Assembly: GCA_030669415.1 (NCBI GenBank)
Contig: DAOVDS010000002.1
Location: 1-47,307, forward strand
DNA: 47,307 nt
DNA from: a bacterium
GTDB taxonomy: Bacteria > Planctomycetota > SKW154 > DAOVDS01
Direction: 5' to 3'
This document shows, one piece after another, positions 31,826-41,706 of this stretch (position 1 is the stretch's first letter; the number at the start of each line of letters is the position of its first letter). Position numbers and translations under genes: made by a program. Under the pieces are notes generated by a model that saw only the letters and a list, made by a program, of their open reading frames with translations, did no database searches and was not told the DNA's origin.

Positions 31826-32977
31826 ATGTTCGAACTGACTGAAGAAGAAAAGCTTATCAGAGACACGGCACGCGAGTTTGCCGAAACCAAGCTAACTGAC
31901 AGGGCTGTCGAGTATGACAAGAGAGAGGAGTTTCCCTCGGAGAACTACACCGAGCTTGGAGAACTCGGTTTCATGGGCATACTTGTGCCTGAAGCATACG
32001 GCGGCAGCGAACTCGGCGATTTCGTGCTCGCGATGGTGGTCGAGCAGGTAAGCAGGGTTTGCGCCTCGACCGCCGTGGCACTGTCTGTTCACAGCTCTCT
32101 CGTCTGCCGCCTTATTGTCATGTTCGGCACTGACCAGCAGAAGGCCAAGTACCTGCCGAAGCTGGCGACCGGTGAGTACATCGGCGCATACGTCATCACC
32201 GAGCCGGACACAGGCTCAGATGCCGCCAGCATCCAGGCTTCAGCCATGCGAGATGGTAACTACTACATCCTGAACGGACAGAAATCCTGGATTAGCACCG
32301 GCGCCCAGTCGAAATGCATGATTGCCTTCGCAAGGACAAGCAAGGAAGGCAAGCCCAAGGATGGTATCACCGCTTTCATAATCGAGCCCGGGTTCGAAGG
32401 CTTCTCCGTGGGCAAGCAGGAGAAGAAGATGGGCATCCGGGCATCCGGCACATGCCAGCTTATTTTCGAGGACATGAAGGTTCCTGTCGAGAACGTGCTC
32501 GGCGAGGTCAACGGCGGGTTCAAGGTCATGATGATAGGTCTTGACGGCGGGCGCATAGGTATTGCGGCCCAGGCGCTCGGAATCGCGCAGGCGGCATTTG
32601 AAGCGGCAGTCAAGTACTCACAGGAGCGAAAACAGTTCGGGAAATTCATCGGCGAGTTCCAGGGAATAAAGGTCAAAATCGCCAATATGGCGACCCGCGT
32701 GGCAGCCGCGCGCCTGCTGGTCTACGACGCTGCGAAGCTCAAGGACCAGGGCAGACCTCACTGTGTCGAGGCATCCATGGCAAAGCTATTCGCCTCGGAG
32801 ACTGCAAACTACTGCGCGACCGAGGCGGTGCAGATTCACGGCGGCGTGGGCTATACCAAGGAGTTCCCGGTCGAGCGCTATTTCCGCGACGCCAAGGTCA
32901 CGGAGATTTACGAGGGCACCTCCGAAATCCAGCGCCTCGTGATTGCAAGGCATTTTCTGACTGAGCTGAATAGATAG
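31826..32977 (+). CDS. Acyl-CoA dehydrogenase (first copy)
   Basis: ATG 31826 follows GGGAGGAAT and gives 383 residues, the normal family length; an upstream in-frame ATG at 31763 has no support. Typical segments are YVITEPDTGSDAASI (FAD and substrate region), GQKSWIS, LGIRASGTCQLIFEDMKVP, and the C-terminal [16 protein letters not shown], where the Glu of YEGT is the expected catalytic base. These FAD flavoproteins oxidise acyl-CoA to the 2-enoyl-CoA and pass electrons to ETF. It starts an operon with MeaB, a B12-dependent acyl-CoA mutase and a second dehydrogenase, which favours a short or branched acyl-CoA such as isobutyryl-CoA or butyryl-CoA. Chain specificity cannot be read with certainty. 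Confidence 0.93.
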   Translation: MFELTEEEKLIRDTAREFAETKLTDRAVEYDKREEFPSENYTELGELGFMGILVPEAYGGSELGDFVLAMVVEQVSRVCASTAVALSVHSSLVCRLIVMFGTDQQKAKYLPKLATGEYIGAYVITEPDTGSDAASIQASAMRDGNYYILNGQKSWISTGAQSKCMIAFARTSKEGKPKDGITAFIIEPGFEGFSVGKQEKKMGIRASGTCQLIFEDMKVPVENVLGEVNGGFKVMMIGLDGGRIGIAAQALGIAQAAFEAAVKYSQERKQFGKFIGEFQGIKVKIANMATRVAAARLLVYDAAKLKDQGRPHCVEASMAKLFASETANYCATEAVQIHGGVGYTKEFPVERYFRDAKVTEIYEGTSEIQRLVIARHFLTELNR

Positions 32978-32996
32978 GCGGGCTGCGGCCACCTGT

Positions 32997-33977
32997 ATGA
33001 AAGAATGTAGAAAGACTATGACGAAGCTTGCCGAACAGATTTTCTCCGGCGACAGGCGCGCCGTCGCCAAGATGATAACTGCAGTCGAAAATAACCCGGA
33101 AGGCGTGCTCAAGGAGATGGAAAGCATCTACCGGCGCACAGGAAGTGCCTACCGTATCGGGGTGACAGGGCCGTCGGGCAGCGGGAAATCAACGCTGGTA
33201 GACTCTCTCGCACTCAAGCTGCGCGAGAAGGGGCTCACTGTCGGCATTATTGCCATCGACCCGACCTCACCGTTTACGGGCGGCGCGCTCCTCGGTGACC
33301 GGATTCGCATGCAGCACATTGGGCTTGACCCGGGCGTGTTTATTCGCTCCATGGCCACACGCGGAAGCATGGGCGGCTTGTGCGCCGCCGCCGGCGATGC
33401 CGCCGACATTCTCGACGCTTCCGGGAAAGATGTCGTAATTACCGAGACGGTCGGTGTCGGGCAGTCCGAAGTGGCGATAGCCAGCGTGGCCTACACAACA
33501 CTCGTGGTGCTGTCGCCGGAGGCGGGCGACGCGGTTCAGACGCTTAAGGCCGGCCTCATGGAGATTGCCGACATCTTTGTCATCAACAAGTGCGACCGCG
33601 ACGGAGCCCAGAGGCTCTCGGCCGATGTGCTAAGCATGCTCGAACTGAAGACCTTTGACGAGGGAACCTGGCGGCCTCTCGTTGTCGAGACATCCGCCAC
33701 CAAGGGCACAGGTATTGAAGACCTGGGCGAAGCCATCCAGCAGCACAGGGCGTACCTCGAGCAGGAAGGCCGGCTGCACGGCAAACGGCTCACCGCCGCC
33801 GTGAAGAAGATTCAGGACCTCGTTGTCTCGCATCTCGAGCGGGAAGCCGAGTCTGGTGCCGGCACAGATGCGCTGCGCAAGCTGGGAGAGAAGGTCCTTG
33901 GCGGCAAGCTCACCCCGCAGGCGGCGGCGTGCAAGGTGCTGGACAATCTCAGGAAACGTAAGCAGAGCAAGAGTTAG
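32997..33977 (+). CDS. meaB: MeaB/ArgK-type GTPase, chaperone of the B12-dependent mutase
   Basis: 326 residues; the start may instead be ATG 33018, since neither has a strong ribosome binding site. The G3E-family features are the P-loop [17 protein letters not shown], the [18 protein letters not shown] segment, the switch region [15 protein letters not shown] and the base-specificity loop INKCD. MeaB loads and protects the cobalamin cofactor of acyl-CoA mutases, using GTP to gate cofactor exchange in the cytoplasm. It is placed 26 bases before the mutase large subunit, the usual arrangement. Confidence 0.95.
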   Translation: MKECRKTMTKLAEQIFSGDRRAVAKMITAVENNPEGVLKEMESIYRRTGSAYRIGVTGPSGSGKSTLVDSLALKLREKGLTVGIIAIDPTSPFTGGALLGDRIRMQHIGLDPGVFIRSMATRGSMGGLCAAAGDAADILDASGKDVVITETVGVGQSEVAIASVAYTTLVVLSPEAGDAVQTLKAGLMEIADIFVINKCDRDGAQRLSADVLSMLELKTFDEGTWRPLVVETSATKGTGIEDLGEAIQQHRAYLEQEGRLHGKRLTAAVKKIQDLVVSHLEREAESGAGTDALRKLGEKVLGGKLTPQAAACKVLDNLRKRKQSKS

Positions 33978-34003
33978 GCAACAGCAAGACCGGGAGGCGA
34001 AAC

Positions 34004-35665
34004 GTGGAAAACGACCCCGAGAAAATCAGCCGGGAGCGGGAGAAGTACGAGAAGGCACTCAATTCGTGCAACAGCCGCGACGAGGTCGCGTTCACCACCA
34101 CCTCGTCCGAGCCGGTTGATGTTCTCAACACGCCGGCTGACCTCGAAGGCTTCGATTACCTCAGAGACCTGGGCTTTCCCGGCGAGTACCCGTATACCCG
34201 CGGCGTTCACCCCGACATGTACAGGGGCAGACTCTGGACGATGCGGCAGTTCGCGGGTTTCGGTACTGCCACAGACACCAACAAGAGATACAAGTACCTG
34301 CTCGAACACGGCCAGACCGGGCTCTCCGTCGCGTTCGATTTCCCGACCCTGTACGGGTACGATTCCGACCACGAGCGCTCCGAGGGTGAAGTGGGGCGCT
34401 GCGGCGTGGCCATATCCAGCCCCGAAGACATGGAGACTCTCTTCGACGGCATACCGCTGGACGAGGTGTCCACCTCGATGACGATAAACGGGCCTGCCAG
34501 CGTGCTGTTCGCATTCTACATCCACGTCGCCGAGAAGCAGGGCGTCCCTCCGGAGAAGCTCCGGGGCACAATCCAGAATGACATTCTGAAGGAATACATC
34601 GCCCAGAAATCCTGGATATTCCCGCCCGAACCCTCCATGAGAATAATTACCGACATAATGGCCTTCGCCGCCGACCACGTACCACAGTGGAATACCATCT
34701 CAATAAGTGGCTACCACATCCGCGAGGCAGGTTCCACCGCCGTGCAGGAGCTCGCCTTCACTCTTGCCGACGGTTTCGCGTACGTCGAGGCGGGAATAGC
34801 CGCGGGGCTCGATGTGGACAGGTTTGCGCCCAGGCTTTCCTTCTTCTTCAACGCGCACAACGGCCTGTTTGAGGAAATCGCCAAGTACCGGGCCGCCCGG
34901 CGAATCTGGGCCCGCCGCATGAAGGAGAAATACGGCGCCAAGGACCCGCGCTCATGGCTGCTGCGGTTCCACACGCAGACTGCCGGCTGCTCGCTCACCG
35001 CACCACAGCCGGAGAACAACATAGTCCGCACCGCGCTCCAGGGTCTCGCGGCAGTGCTTGGCGGTACCCAGTCGCTTCACACAAATTCCATGGACGAGAC
35101 GTTCGCCCTGCCGACCGAAAAGGCCGCGAAGATTGCGCTGCGCACACAGCAAATCATAGCCTACGAAAGCGGGGTGCCCAACACAATCGACCCGCTTGCC
35201 GGTTCCTACTTCATCGAGAAGCTCACCAACAAGATGGAGGCGCAGGCCCAGAAGTACTTCGAGAGAATAGAGAAACTCGGCGGCGTGGTCGCGGCGATTG
35301 AAAAAGGCTTTTTCCAGCGGGATATCACCGATGCCGCCTACCGCTACCAGCGTGAGATTGAGCAGCACAAGCGCATTATCGTCGGCATTAACGACTACGT
35401 AGAGGAGGAAATGCCCGACATCGAAACGCTCAAAATCAAGCCGGAGGTGGAACCCGAGCAGCGCAGGCGACTGAAAGCCCTGCGCGAAAGACGCGACAGC
35501 GGGGCATGCAAAGAACGTATCCAAGACCTCAAGGCCGCCTGCAGCGGCACAGACAACGTAATGCCGAGAATACTCGAATGCTGCCGCGCATACTGCACGC
35601 TCGGCGAAATAGTGGAGGCAATGAAAGACGTGTTCGGCGTGTACACCGAGCCACCGATATTCTGA
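34004..35665 (+). CDS. Acyl-CoA mutase large subunit, isobutyryl-CoA-mutase-like
   Basis: GTG 34004 with GGGAGG six bases upstream gives 553 residues: the TIM-barrel half of a coenzyme B12-dependent acyl-CoA mutase, without the B12 domain. Family segments include [40 protein letters not shown] and [18 protein letters not shown]. In methylmalonyl-CoA mutase the substrate carboxylate is held by Tyr89 and Arg207. Here the equivalents are Phe83 (MRQFAGF) and Gln201 (KEYIAQK), with the same 118-residue spacing. Phe/Gln is the isobutyryl-CoA mutase pattern (Phe80/Gln198). The split into ~553 and ~133 residue subunits also matches IcmA/IcmB. It would interconvert isobutyryl-CoA and n-butyryl-CoA. 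Another carboxyl-free substrate is possible. Confidence 0.9.
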   Translation: MENDPEKISREREKYEKALNSCNSRDEVAFTTTSSEPVDVLNTPADLEGFDYLRDLGFPGEYPYTRGVHPDMYRGRLWTMRQFAGFGTATDTNKRYKYLLEHGQTGLSVAFDFPTLYGYDSDHERSEGEVGRCGVAISSPEDMETLFDGIPLDEVSTSMTINGPASVLFAFYIHVAEKQGVPPEKLRGTIQNDILKEYIAQKSWIFPPEPSMRIITDIMAFAADHVPQWNTISISGYHIREAGSTAVQELAFTLADGFAYVEAGIAAGLDVDRFAPRLSFFFNAHNGLFEEIAKYRAARRIWARRMKEKYGAKDPRSWLLRFHTQTAGCSLTAPQPENNIVRTALQGLAAVLGGTQSLHTNSMDETFALPTEKAAKIALRTQQIIAYESGVPNTIDPLAGSYFIEKLTNKMEAQAQKYFERIEKLGGVVAAIEKGFFQRDITDAAYRYQREIEQHKRIIVGINDYVEEEMPDIETLKIKPEVEPEQRRRLKALRERRDSGACKERIQDLKAACSGTDNVMPRILECCRAYCTLGEIVEAMKDVFGVYTEPPIF

Positions 35666-35686
35666 GAAAAAAACGGGAGTGTTCTT

Positions 35687-38600
35687 ATGGGTAGTGCAGA
35701 TAAAAGCCCCGATTTGGCCTTAGCGCTGCAAGAGCCTTTACAGCAGGTTGCACATAAACTTGTTTCTGCCACATCCCACCTGATGCGCAGTGCAATAACT
35801 GAAGAGGATTTGCGAATCGGATTTGAAAAAATACTGTCTCCACTTTTTCGCGCATTAGGGATTAAATCAGAACCGAGATACGAGAAAACAACTGTCCTGG
35901 GCGGCCGTTCTGATGCGCTGCACGGACAGGTGATTATTGAATACGAATCTCCAAAGGCTTTTCAATCTAAAAGCCGAATACATCATGCCTACGGTCAACT
36001 TGTCGGTTATATCCAGGGAGAAGCCAAAAACAAAAAAGAGACTCTATTCCTATTTGCTCCGAAACTTGTAGGTGTCGGGTTTGACGGCCAGCAAATCTTC
36101 TTTGTCCATTACAGAGGAAGCAAGACGAAGCCAAAAACTGAATTAGACAAAAAGGATTTTGTCCGCATCGGTCCTTATCCTTTTCACGCAGAAAGCGCCT
36201 GCACCTTTCTCACATATCTGCGCGCCCTTGACCGCCTGCCACTCACGGCAGAGCATCTTGCCGATAAGTTCGGGCCAAAAAGCGAAGTTGCCAGAGACGC
36301 CGTCTCAGCCTTTGCGGATGCACTCAAAAACTGGGGGAAAGAAAGGGTACCCGTCTTTTTCAACGAATGGAAACGACTTTTCGGCATCGTCTATGGAGAG
36401 GAATTTGGCACTCGTCAGGCACAGGAGACAAAAGCACTTTCCCGTGTCTATGGTGTAAGCAAAGACACAAACTTTCAGGAATTGCTCTTTTCGGTTCACA
36501 CCTATTTTGCGTTTCTGATGAAGCTTATCGCTGCCGAGCTTGTTACTCTTAAAGAAAGCGCTTTTACCGCCTCGTTTTCCCATCAACTTACGCATACTCT
36601 AAAGGATGAGTTGCAGACACAACTGACTGACATTGAAAACGGCGGAATATATGCCAAACGCGGCATCGCAAACTTTCTTGAAGGAGATTTTTTCCGGTGG
36701 TATCTGGACGCCTTCTCGCCGCGTCTTGAAGAAGCAATCAGGGAAATAGCCAGAGCACTTTCTGAATTCGAGCCAGCGACGACCACGATTGATCCGGAAT
36801 CTGCCCGCGACCTTCTCAAAAAACTTTATCAATATCTGGTGCCGCAAGAAGTGCGGCATAACCTCGGCGAATACTATACACCTGATTGGCTTGCCGAGTT
36901 ACTTCTGAATGAAGTCGGCTATAAAGGCAACACTCTGAAACGAGTGCTTGACCCCGCCTGTGGTTCAGGAACTTTTTTGGTTCTTACCATTCAACGGGCG
37001 AAGGAGTATGGGCTGAGCCACAAAGAGCCGCCACTTGAGACGGCAAAAAGAATTGCTGCCAATATCTGGGGTTTTGACCTCAATCCCCTGGCAGTTATCG
37101 CTGCCCGCACCAACTACCTTTTCGCGCTCGGTGATATAGCGCAGGAGTTATCTTCTTTTGAGATTCCTATCTATCTTGCTGACTCTGTCCTCTGGCCTGA
37201 AAAAGCGGGAGACAAGGAGTTAAACTTTGCTGGCGGCGAGCATATAAAGATTCAGACCTCCGGCGGGCGATTTCACGTCCCCTATATCTGGGTAGCAAAC
37301 AAAGGGTTCCTTATGCGCAAAGCCGCGCCACTTGTAGAAGAGATGACAAAACAGGGCTATTCACCTGCCGAAGCGATGGAGCGGTTCAAAAAAGAAGGAC
37401 TGGTTTTCACTCCCCACGAAAAGATTGTTCAGAACTTCTACAGCGAGATTCTGGAACTTGAGAAAGAGGGTAAGAACGGTATCTGGGCGAGATTTCTCAA
37501 AAACATCTTCGCGCCGCTGAACGCTAAAAATTTTGATTTCGTCGTCGGAAATCCTCCCTGGGTGCGGTGGGATTATCTCTCAGATGAATATCGCAAGGAA
37601 ACACTCCAGTTGTGGAAAGATTTCGGTCTCTTTTCCCTGAAAGGATTTGAGACACGACTGGGCGGCGGCAAGAAAGACTTCTCGATGCTTTTTACCTATG
37701 CCGCCTCCGACTACTACCTGAAAGATGGCGGCAAACTCGGGTTTCTTATTACGCAGGAAGTCTTCAAGTCAAAAGGCGCTGGCGAGGGATTTCGCCGCTT
37801 CAAACTTGGCAAAGAAGGTAAATCTCTTAAGGTTTTGAAGGCTCATGACTTGGCCACTGTTCAGCCCTTTGAAGGCGCAGCAAACAAGACAGCAGCAATA
37901 ATCCTCAGAAGGGGGGGGGAAACTACTTATCCTGTCCCTTATTATGTCTGGAAGAGAAAAAAAGGAGTCGGGAGAATTGCAACCGATAAGAAGTTGAAAG
38001 ATGCCCTGCCTTTCCTTCAGAAAAGAAAATTGTTCGCCCGACCAATCGGCTCAAAAGTGGGCCCGTGGCAGACTCTCGCGGCAGACCAAAAGTGGCTAAC
38101 TGCGCTTCAAGGTGAAAACTCTTACAATGCGCACTCCGGAGCCTATATTTCTCCCTACGGCGTTTTCTGGTTGAAGATAGAACAAGTCCTATCTGAAGGC
38201 GAACTTCTTGTCAGTAATCTTGTGGCAAAGGGAAAGACGAAGATTCAACAAGTAAGAGAAGTTGTTGAGCCAGAACTCGTCTACCCGGCATTGCGAGGCT
38301 CCGATATCCAAAGATGGCAGGCAAATCCCGACATTTTTGTCTTACTTGTGCAATATCCTGAGAAAAGGGAACCTTACCCTGAAAGTCAAATGAAAAAAGA
38401 GTGGCCAAGAACCTACGGCTACTTGACAAGATTTAGAGAAACCTTACTCTCACGGAAGTCAAAACCCCTGAAACAGCTCGCAGAAAGAACAGCGTTTTAT
38501 GCAGTCTTCGGCGTAGGAGATTATACAGTTGCCAACTACAAGGTTGTATGGAAACGGATGACAAACGACATAATTGCAGCAGTTGTGTCCCAATCCAAGA

Positions 38601-38947
38601 CACCGTTCGGCCATAAAATCGTCATCCCACTCGAGACTACCGCCTTGATCGCTGCGAAAAATGAATCCGAGGCGCACTACCTCTGCGCTATTGTCAATTC
38701 GACTCCCGTCCGCGAATTCATCAAATCATTCTCTTCTGCCGGGCGCGGGTTCGGCACTCCTTCGGTGATGAAATATGTCGGTATTCCACAATTCGACTCT
38801 AATAACAAACTACACCAGAAGCTCTCGAAACTATCAAAAGACCTTCACAATCATAAGGCAAAGGACGGAATCCTTGACAATATCGCTCCACTGGAAAAGG
38901 AAGTAGATTCGTCTGTTCGTAAGTTATTCGGCATAAGAGAGGCCTAA
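35687..38947 (+). CDS. N6-adenine DNA methyltransferase / Eco57I-type restriction-modification protein
   Basis: A single 1086-residue chain. The N-terminal ~150 residues look like a nuclease or sensor domain (GRSDALHGQVIIEYESPK, then HHAYGQLVGYIQG). The methylase core has motif I DPACGSGTFLV near residue 421 and motif IV NPPW near 622, with a long insert between them. The C-terminal part resembles the TaqI/Eco57I-like recognition domain (HYLCAIVNSTPVREFIKSF). This is the layout of type IIG or BREX PglX-like enzymes, which methylate adenine and may cut unmodified DNA. The presumed nuclease motif reads D...E-Y-E where E-x-K is expected, so cutting is doubtful. Codon use is AT-richer than the neighbours. 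It lies between the two mutase subunit genes and has a GGGAG site before ATG. Confidence 0.87.
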   Translation: MGSADKSPDLALALQEPLQQVAHKLVSATSHLMRSAITEEDLRIGFEKILSPLFRALGIKSEPRYEKTTVLGGRSDALHGQVIIEYESPKAFQSKSRIHHAYGQLVGYIQGEAKNKKETLFLFAPKLVGVGFDGQQIFFVHYRGSKTKPKTELDKKDFVRIGPYPFHAESACTFLTYLRALDRLPLTAEHLADKFGPKSEVARDAVSAFADALKNWGKERVPVFFNEWKRLFGIVYGEEFGTRQAQETKALSRVYGVSKDTNFQELLFSVHTYFAFLMKLIAAELVTLKESAFTASFSHQLTHTLKDELQTQLTDIENGGIYAKRGIANFLEGDFFRWYLDAFSPRLEEAIREIARALSEFEPATTTIDPESARDLLKKLYQYLVPQEVRHNLGEYYTPDWLAELLLNEVGYKGNTLKRVLDPACGSGTFLVLTIQRAKEYGLSHKEPPLETAKRIAANIWGFDLNPLAVIAARTNYLFALGDIAQELSSFEIPIYLADSVLWPEKAGDKELNFAGGEHIKIQTSGGRFHVPYIWVANKGFLMRKAAPLVEEMTKQGYSPAEAMERFKKEGLVFTPHEKIVQNFYSEILELEKEGKNGIWARFLKNIFAPLNAKNFDFVVGNPPWVRWDYLSDEYRKETLQLWKDFGLFSLKGFETRLGGGKKDFSMLFTYAASDYYLKDGGKLGFLITQEVFKSKGAGEGFRRFKLGKEGKSLKVLKAHDLATVQPFEGAANKTAAIILRRGGETTYPVPYYVWKRKKGVGRIATDKKLKDALPFLQKRKLFARPIGSKVGPWQTLAADQKWLTALQGENSYNAHSGAYISPYGVFWLKIEQVLSEGELLVSNLVAKGKTKIQQVREVVEPELVYPALRGSDIQRWQANPDIFVLLVQYPEKREPYPESQMKKEWPRTYGYLTRFRETLLSRKSKPLKQLAERTAFYAVFGVGDYTVANYKVVWKRMTNDIIAAVVSQSKTPFGHKIVIPLETTALIAAKNESEAHYLCAIVNSTPVREFIKSFSSAGRGFGTPSVMKYVGIPQFDSNNKLHQKLSKLSKDLHNHKAKDGILDNIAPLEKEVDSSVRKLFGIREA

Positions 38948-38976
38948 ATTAGTCCTGACCAAGAGGGAGCAGGTCT

Positions 38977-39378
38977 ATGGCTAAGAGAATAAGAGTACTT
39001 ATCGCCAAGCCGGGGCTTGACGGCCATGACCGGGGTGCGAAGGTCGTCGCGGCCGGGCTGCGCGACGCGGGAATGGAGGTTATCTACACCGGCCTGCACC
39101 AGAGCGCGGAGGCAATCGTCGAGAGCGCCATCCAGGAAGATGTGGACGTAGTCGGGCTCTCCATGCTCTCCGGGGCGCACATGACGTTTTTCCCCAAGGT
39201 TCGCAAGCTCCTTGATGAGAAAGGCGCCAGTGACATCATGCTTATGGGCGGCGGAATCATCCCGCGGGACGACCAGAAAACGCTCATAAGGGAAGGCTAC
39301 GCAACGGCGCTCTTCGAGCCCGGTACGGTACTGGGTGCAATCGCCGAGTTCATCAAGGAAAACGTAAAGAAGGACTGA
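38977..39378 (+). CDS. B12-binding small subunit of the acyl-CoA mutase
   Basis: 133 residues, a complete stand-alone cobalamin-binding domain. The motif [18 protein letters not shown] carries D-x-H-x-x-G, whose histidine replaces the lower ligand of the cofactor (base-off/His-on). [13 protein letters not shown] and [10 protein letters not shown] complete the binding site. It pairs with the large subunit at 34004-35665 to form the active mutase and matches IcmB-like subunits in size. GAGGGAGC precedes the ATG. The DNA methylase gene separates it from its partner gene, although all three keep the same strand and close spacing. Confidence 0.95.
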   Translation: MAKRIRVLIAKPGLDGHDRGAKVVAAGLRDAGMEVIYTGLHQSAEAIVESAIQEDVDVVGLSMLSGAHMTFFPKVRKLLDEKGASDIMLMGGGIIPRDDQKTLIREGYATALFEPGTVLGAIAEFIKENVKKD

Positions 39379-39380
39379 CT

Positions 39381-40292
39381 GTGGCAGGGAAACTGAAACT
39401 CTACCTGCTCGAGCTGCGCGCGCCGTTCCTCGCCGCCAGCTTGCTGCCCGCGGGGCTGGGTGCGGCAGTCGCCCTGTTTCACATCGGCGCTTTCGACTGG
39501 CTCCACTTCGCCTTCACGCTCCTCGGTGTCGCCGCGCTGCATGCAGGCTCCAACGTCGCCAACGACTATTTCGACCACAAGTCCGGCTGCGATGAAGCCA
39601 ACACCGACTACGCCCGCCCCTTCACCGGCGGTAGCCGCCTGATACAGGAAGGACTGCTGACACCACGGCAGGTGCTTACAGAATCAATTCTACTGTACGC
39701 CCTCGGCCTGGGCTGCGGGATATATCTGACCATCACGGTCGGCTGGTGGGTTCTTGTCCTTGGCGCAACCGGTGCGGCATGCGGGTTCTTCTACACCGCA
39801 CCCCCGCTTCGACTGTGCGCGCGCGGCGTAGGCGAGCTGGTTGTCGGTGTGAACTTCGGTACGCTCATCACCCTCGGCAGCTACTACGTCCAGACCGGGA
39901 CACTGGCGTGGGCGCCTGTCGTCGCCTCTGTACCGGTTGCAGTTCTCATCTGTGCTGTACTCTACATTAACCAGTTCCAGGATGCCCGCGCGGACGAGGC
40001 GGCACGCAAACGTCACTGGGTCGTGCGCCTGGGAAGAAGGCGTGCTGCTGCTCTCTTCCCGGTAATGATGTGCCTGCCCTATGCGGCAATCGCGACATCC
40101 GTTGCTGCGCGGGCAATGCCTGCATGGTCACTTCTCGCGTTGCTCACGCTGCCGCTGGCGCTCAGGGCGGTCCTGATTACAATGAAGTTCCATTCAGACT
40201 CTCAGCGGCTCGTACCGGCCAACGCGCTGACAGTTCTCACGCACAGCGCGTTCGCCCTGCTGCTGGGGGCGGGTTATCTGCTGGCAACTTAG
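39381..40292 (+). CDS. UbiA-family prenyltransferase (MenA-like)
   Basis: 303 residues with about eight or nine membrane helices. The first aspartate motif is NDYFDHKSGCDEAN (N-D-x-x-D-x-x-x-D) and the second is NQFQDARADEAARKRHW (D-x-x-x-D), both needed to bind the prenyl diphosphate through magnesium. The segment YARPFTGGSRLIQEGLLTP is typical of MenA-like enzymes that prenylate 1,4-dihydroxy-2-naphthoate in menaquinone synthesis, but other aromatic acceptors are possible. The GTG start lies two bases after the mutase small subunit stop, so translation is coupled. Its place within an acyl-CoA operon is unexpected; a quinone link to the electron flow from acyl-CoA oxidation is a guess. Confidence 0.88.
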   Translation: MAGKLKLYLLELRAPFLAASLLPAGLGAAVALFHIGAFDWLHFAFTLLGVAALHAGSNVANDYFDHKSGCDEANTDYARPFTGGSRLIQEGLLTPRQVLTESILLYALGLGCGIYLTITVGWWVLVLGATGAACGFFYTAPPLRLCARGVGELVVGVNFGTLITLGSYYVQTGTLAWAPVVASVPVAVLICAVLYINQFQDARADEAARKRHWVVRLGRRRAAALFPVMMCLPYAAIATSVAARAMPAWSLLALLTLPLALRAVLITMKFHSDSQRLVPANALTVLTHSAFALLLGAGYLLAT

Positions 40293-40310
40293 AGGGATGG
40301 GGGCTTTCCT

Positions 40311-41453
40311 ATGGAACTGACTGAAGAGCAGACAATGGTCCGCGACATGGTGCGCGAGTTCGCCCTCAAGGAGGTCGAGCCTATCGCCGCCGAGATTGAT
40401 GAAATCCAGAGATTCCCCGAAGAGACTGTCAAGCGAATGGCCGAGCTGGGGCTTATGGGCATTCCAATCCCCGAGGAATACGAGGGCGCCGGCGGCGACT
40501 ACGTCTCCTATATACTCGCGGTCGAAGAGCTCTCGCGCGTCTGCGGCTCCACCGGGATAACGCTCGCCGCACACTACTCGCTGGGCCTCTCGCCCATCTG
40601 GTATTTCGGCACTGAGGGGCAGAAGCGCAAGTACGTGCCTGACCTCGCCTCGGGCAGGAAGATAGGCACCTTCGGCCTGACCGAGCCCAACGCGGGCTCA
40701 GACGCGGCGGGAACACAGACAACCGCCGTGCGTGACGGGGACCACTGGATAATAAACGGGGCCAAGCAGTTCATCACCAACGCGAACTACACCGGCACCT
40801 GCGTGATTACCGCCATGATTGACAGGAGCAAGGGCGCACGCGGCATCGGCTCGTTCATCCTCGAGAAAAGTATGCCCGGCTTTCGAGCAGGCAAGAAAGA
40901 GGACAAGCTGGGCCTTCGCGGCTCAAACACCGCGGAACTCATTATGGAGGATGTCCGCGTCCCCGCCGAGAACCAGCTCGGCAACCTCGAAAGCGGATTC
41001 AAGTACTTCATGAAGACGCTCGACTCCGGGCGAATATCAATCGGCGCGCTCGCACTCGGAATCGCCCAGGGCGCACTCGACAAGGCGCTTGCCTACGCCC
41101 AGGAGCGCAAGCAGTTCGGCAAGTTCCTCTACAAGCACCAGCAAATCCAGTTCATGCTCGCAGACATGGCCACAGAAATACAGGCTGCGCGCCACCTCGT
41201 CTACCATGCCGCAAGGCTCAAGCAAAGGAAAGAACCCCACTCGATGGAAGGCGCAATGGGCAAGCTCTATGCCTCCGAGGCCGCATATCGCGCTACCAAG
41301 AACGCTGTCCAGATTCTCGGCGCCAACGGCTACTCGCGCGAGTACCCTGTCGAGCGCTACATGCGCGATGCGAAGCTCTGCGAAATCGGTGAAGGAACTT
41401 CAGAGATTCAGCGCATGGTAATCGCAAGAAGACTTATCGGCGGGAATATGTAG
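40311..41453 (+). CDS. Acyl-CoA dehydrogenase (second copy)
   Basis: 380 residues, normal length, with [48 protein letters not shown] and the C-terminal [17 protein letters not shown], where the Glu of GEGT is the expected catalytic base. It is clearly a paralogue of the gene at 31826-32977 but not a recent duplicate, as the two differ throughout. A GAGGGATGGGGG region precedes the ATG. It is the last gene of the operon, and the stop faces the convergent anti-sigma gene 20 bases away. With two dehydrogenases around a mutase, one may act on the branched and the other on the linear isomer. Confidence 0.93.
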   Translation: MELTEEQTMVRDMVREFALKEVEPIAAEIDEIQRFPEETVKRMAELGLMGIPIPEEYEGAGGDYVSYILAVEELSRVCGSTGITLAAHYSLGLSPIWYFGTEGQKRKYVPDLASGRKIGTFGLTEPNAGSDAAGTQTTAVRDGDHWIINGAKQFITNANYTGTCVITAMIDRSKGARGIGSFILEKSMPGFRAGKKEDKLGLRGSNTAELIMEDVRVPAENQLGNLESGFKYFMKTLDSGRISIGALALGIAQGALDKALAYAQERKQFGKFLYKHQQIQFMLADMATEIQAARHLVYHAARLKQRKEPHSMEGAMGKLYASEAAYRATKNAVQILGANGYSREYPVERYMRDAKLCEIGEGTSEIQRMVIARRLIGGNM

Positions 41454-41473
41454 CCCCGGACGATTGCCGTGGT

Positions 41474-41704
41474 TCAGCTTGAGTCTGGAGAAGACGAGAT
41501 TCTCGTCTCGACCTTTGTCCACGCATCGGAGCACGGAGAGAGGTCTGTAACGAGACCCGCGAGGCGGGTTATCTTCCTGTGGGCGTCGAGCATCCTCGCG
41601 CACTCGGGACACGAGTCCAGATGAGCCTGAATCGACTCAGGGTCTTCGACCTCGCCGTGAAGAAACGCCGCAAGGCGCGGCCTGATTTTCTCGCATTCTG
41701 ACAA
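41474..41704 (-). CDS. Small zinc-finger anti-sigma factor
   Basis: TTG 41704 is chosen: AAGGAG lies eight bases upstream, inside the end of the sigma factor gene, and the start is two bases beyond that gene's stop. The product has 76 residues. It carries a ZAS-type zinc-binding motif H-x3-C-x2-C (AHLDSCPECARML) with an upstream Cys. Such domains wrap around the ECF sigma factor and hold it inactive, often responding to redox or envelope signals. There is no membrane segment, so it is cytoplasmic, unlike many partners. It forms a coupled pair with the sigma gene at 41707-42270. Confidence 0.8.
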   Translation of the reverse strand: MSECEKIRPRLAAFLHGEVEDPESIQAHLDSCPECARMLDAHRKITRLAGLVTDLSPCSDAWTKVETRISSSPDSS

Positions 41705-41706
41705 GA

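Noticed and set aside
34004-35665. Calling the gene methylmalonyl-CoA mutase
   Set aside because: The two carboxylate-binding residues are Phe and Gln instead of Tyr and Arg, and the subunit split fits isobutyryl-CoA mutase better.
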